From Bacillota bacterium (GTDB lineage Bacteria; Bacillota; Sulfobacillia; DUSP01; JBFMCS01): a DNA stretch of 64,000 bases. Shown here one piece after another: positions 63,328-64,000 of the stretch (position 1 is its first letter; every line of letters starts with the position of its first letter). The notes under the pieces were generated by a model. That model saw only the letters and a program-made list of their open reading frames with translations. It ran no database searches and was not told the DNA's origin. The DNA lies in contig JBFMCS010000014.1 of assembly GCA_040754315.1 (NCBI GenBank), forward strand, positions 1 to 64,000. The letters run 5' to 3'. The position numbers and the translations under genes are program-made.

Positions 63328-63867
63328 TCAGGACTTCTGCACTTTGCCAGTTGATCCGGTGAATCTCTTGAGGCCTAGGCCCACTGCCAAGACGATGATG
63401 GCTGCCACCACGATCTCGGGCACACCGTGGGTAATCCCTAAGGCAACAGACACATTGCCTGGCAGGTAGCCACGGACTGTGGCCATACCAAGCACCAGAA
63501 TGGTGTTGGTGGCCGTGCCCACGACAGCCGCCACCACCAGGGCCAGCGCCTCATTGACCTTGCGAAGCGGGACGTAGACCAGGAAGGCCGTGATGCCGAT
63601 GAAGATCCGAGGCAAGATGGCGACGAGCGGGTCTGCGAACAGAGGAGTGGTCGCCCTGAGGAAGCTGAAGAGTCCGAAGATGAAGCCCACTATGGCCCCG
63701 ACAGCTGGGCCTTCCACCACACCGCCAATGATGGCGGGAACATGCATGATGGTGGCATGGGCTGCTGGCGTCGGCACCGGAATGAAGCCGAGGCCCGTGA
63801 CACCCAGGAGAATGGCGATGGCTCCGAGAATTCCCGACATGACGATCTTTCTGACGCTGAGGGTCAC
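63328..63867 (-). CDS. ECF transporter S component, substrate unknown
   Basis: 179 residues with five to six membrane segments and the S-component-like stretch HATIMHVPAIIGGVVEGPAVGAIVGFIFGLFSFL. S components bind the vitamin or other ligand for the ECF module encoded next. The MHVPAIIGG and PLVAILPRIFIGI patterns recall the pantothenate-type group, and panB lies further along the same strand, but specificity cannot be settled by eye. GTG 63867 has AAAAGGAGGTG 8-9 nt upstream. Confidence 0.85.
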   Translation of the reverse strand: MTLSVRKIVMSGILGAIAILLGVTGLGFIPVPTPAAHATIMHVPAIIGGVVEGPAVGAIVGFIFGLFSFLRATTPLFADPLVAILPRIFIGITAFLVYVPLRKVNEALALVVAAVVGTATNTILVLGMATVRGYLPGNVSVALGITHGVPEIVVAAIIVLAVGLGLKRFTGSTGKVQKS

Positions 63868-64000
63868 CAGTTTTCACCTCCTTTTCTTGTTTCGCGATGC
63901 CCGTTCCGTATTGTGGTACGCCTTTCCGTATTATCGAGGATTGATTCTACGATACCAGATTAATTCCTCTTTCCCCAGGCAATATCCTTGGGGATTCTCG
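63868..64000 (-). promoter_or_regulatory. Upstream region of the ECF operon with repeated 9-mer
   Basis: On the minus strand AATACGGAA occurs twice (63904-63912 and 63924-63932), 20 bp apart, so on about the same helix face. The upstream one overlaps a possible -10 GATAAT (63930-63935), for which the -35 (CTGGTA) is weak. This is a candidate operator; the promoter call is tentative. Confidence 0.35.

Overview
The window looks like chromosome of a GC-rich Bacillota (Clostridia/Limnochordia-like) bacterium. The evidence is an RNA polymerase delta subunit, a WalRK operon, a lysine (L-box) riboswitch on lysA, an ECF transporter with two ATPases, strong AGGAGG-type ribosome sites, and many GTG and TTG starts. 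I saw no rRNA, tRNA, CRISPR array or intact insertion sequence. GC statements are by eye only.

Layout. 1-534: promoter of a gene to the left, then a palindrome-rich stretch. 535-9370: a PepT-like peptidase, a divergent PucR-type regulator, an OPT-type transporter, and five nearly or fully overlapping genes (Asp/Glu/hydantoin racemase, DUF917, DUF1177, an unrecognised protein, AroM). 9469-10575: M42 aminopeptidase. 11107-15591: housekeeping (pyrG, MBL hydrolase, rpoE, argS). 15856-25632: cell envelope (class A PBP, rlmH, htrA, murA, walI, walH, walK, walR). 25858-27526: promoter, L-box and lysA. 27696-33810: two LysM/M23 peptidases flanking a thiolase/CoA-transferase operon.

33515-37929: a roughly 3.3 kb island (AbiEii-type nucleotidyltransferase plus DUF6922-like partner, and a lipoprotein gene with an internal stop) is bracketed by imperfect direct repeats of about 550 bp. 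Each repeat spans the 3' end of the M23 gene and the 3' end of a class III aminotransferase gene. The left flank therefore has an intact M23 gene and a broken aminotransferase copy, and the right flank the reverse.

37704-63867: a long minus-strand catabolic region. In transcription order: ECF transporter (S, A1, A2, T), P1 peptidase, M20 peptidase, panB, DUF3870, CoA-transferase, thiolase, HMG-CoA-synthase-like protein and DUF35 protein, RocB-like M20, racemase, a four-part amino acid/opine-type dehydrogenase, a second racemase, a Liv-type ABC transporter, DUF917, and two class III aminotransferases. Many junctions are 4-8 nt overlaps, so large parts are probably co-translated.

The strongest theme is catabolism of peptides or modified amino acids. 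Two separate modules each pair a transporter with a DUF917 (S-methyl-thiohydantoin desulfurase family) protein, Asp/Glu/hydantoin-type racemase(s) and metallopeptidase(s). The downstream chemistry could be deamination, transamination and CoA-thioester cleavage. No hydantoinase is visible, so the substrate is open. The most novel candidates are the five-gene racemase-DUF917-DUF1177-unknown-AroM cassette, the HMG-CoA-synthase-like protein lacking its catalytic Cys and Glu, the repeat-bracketed toxin island, and an ArgRS with no recognisable HIGH motif.
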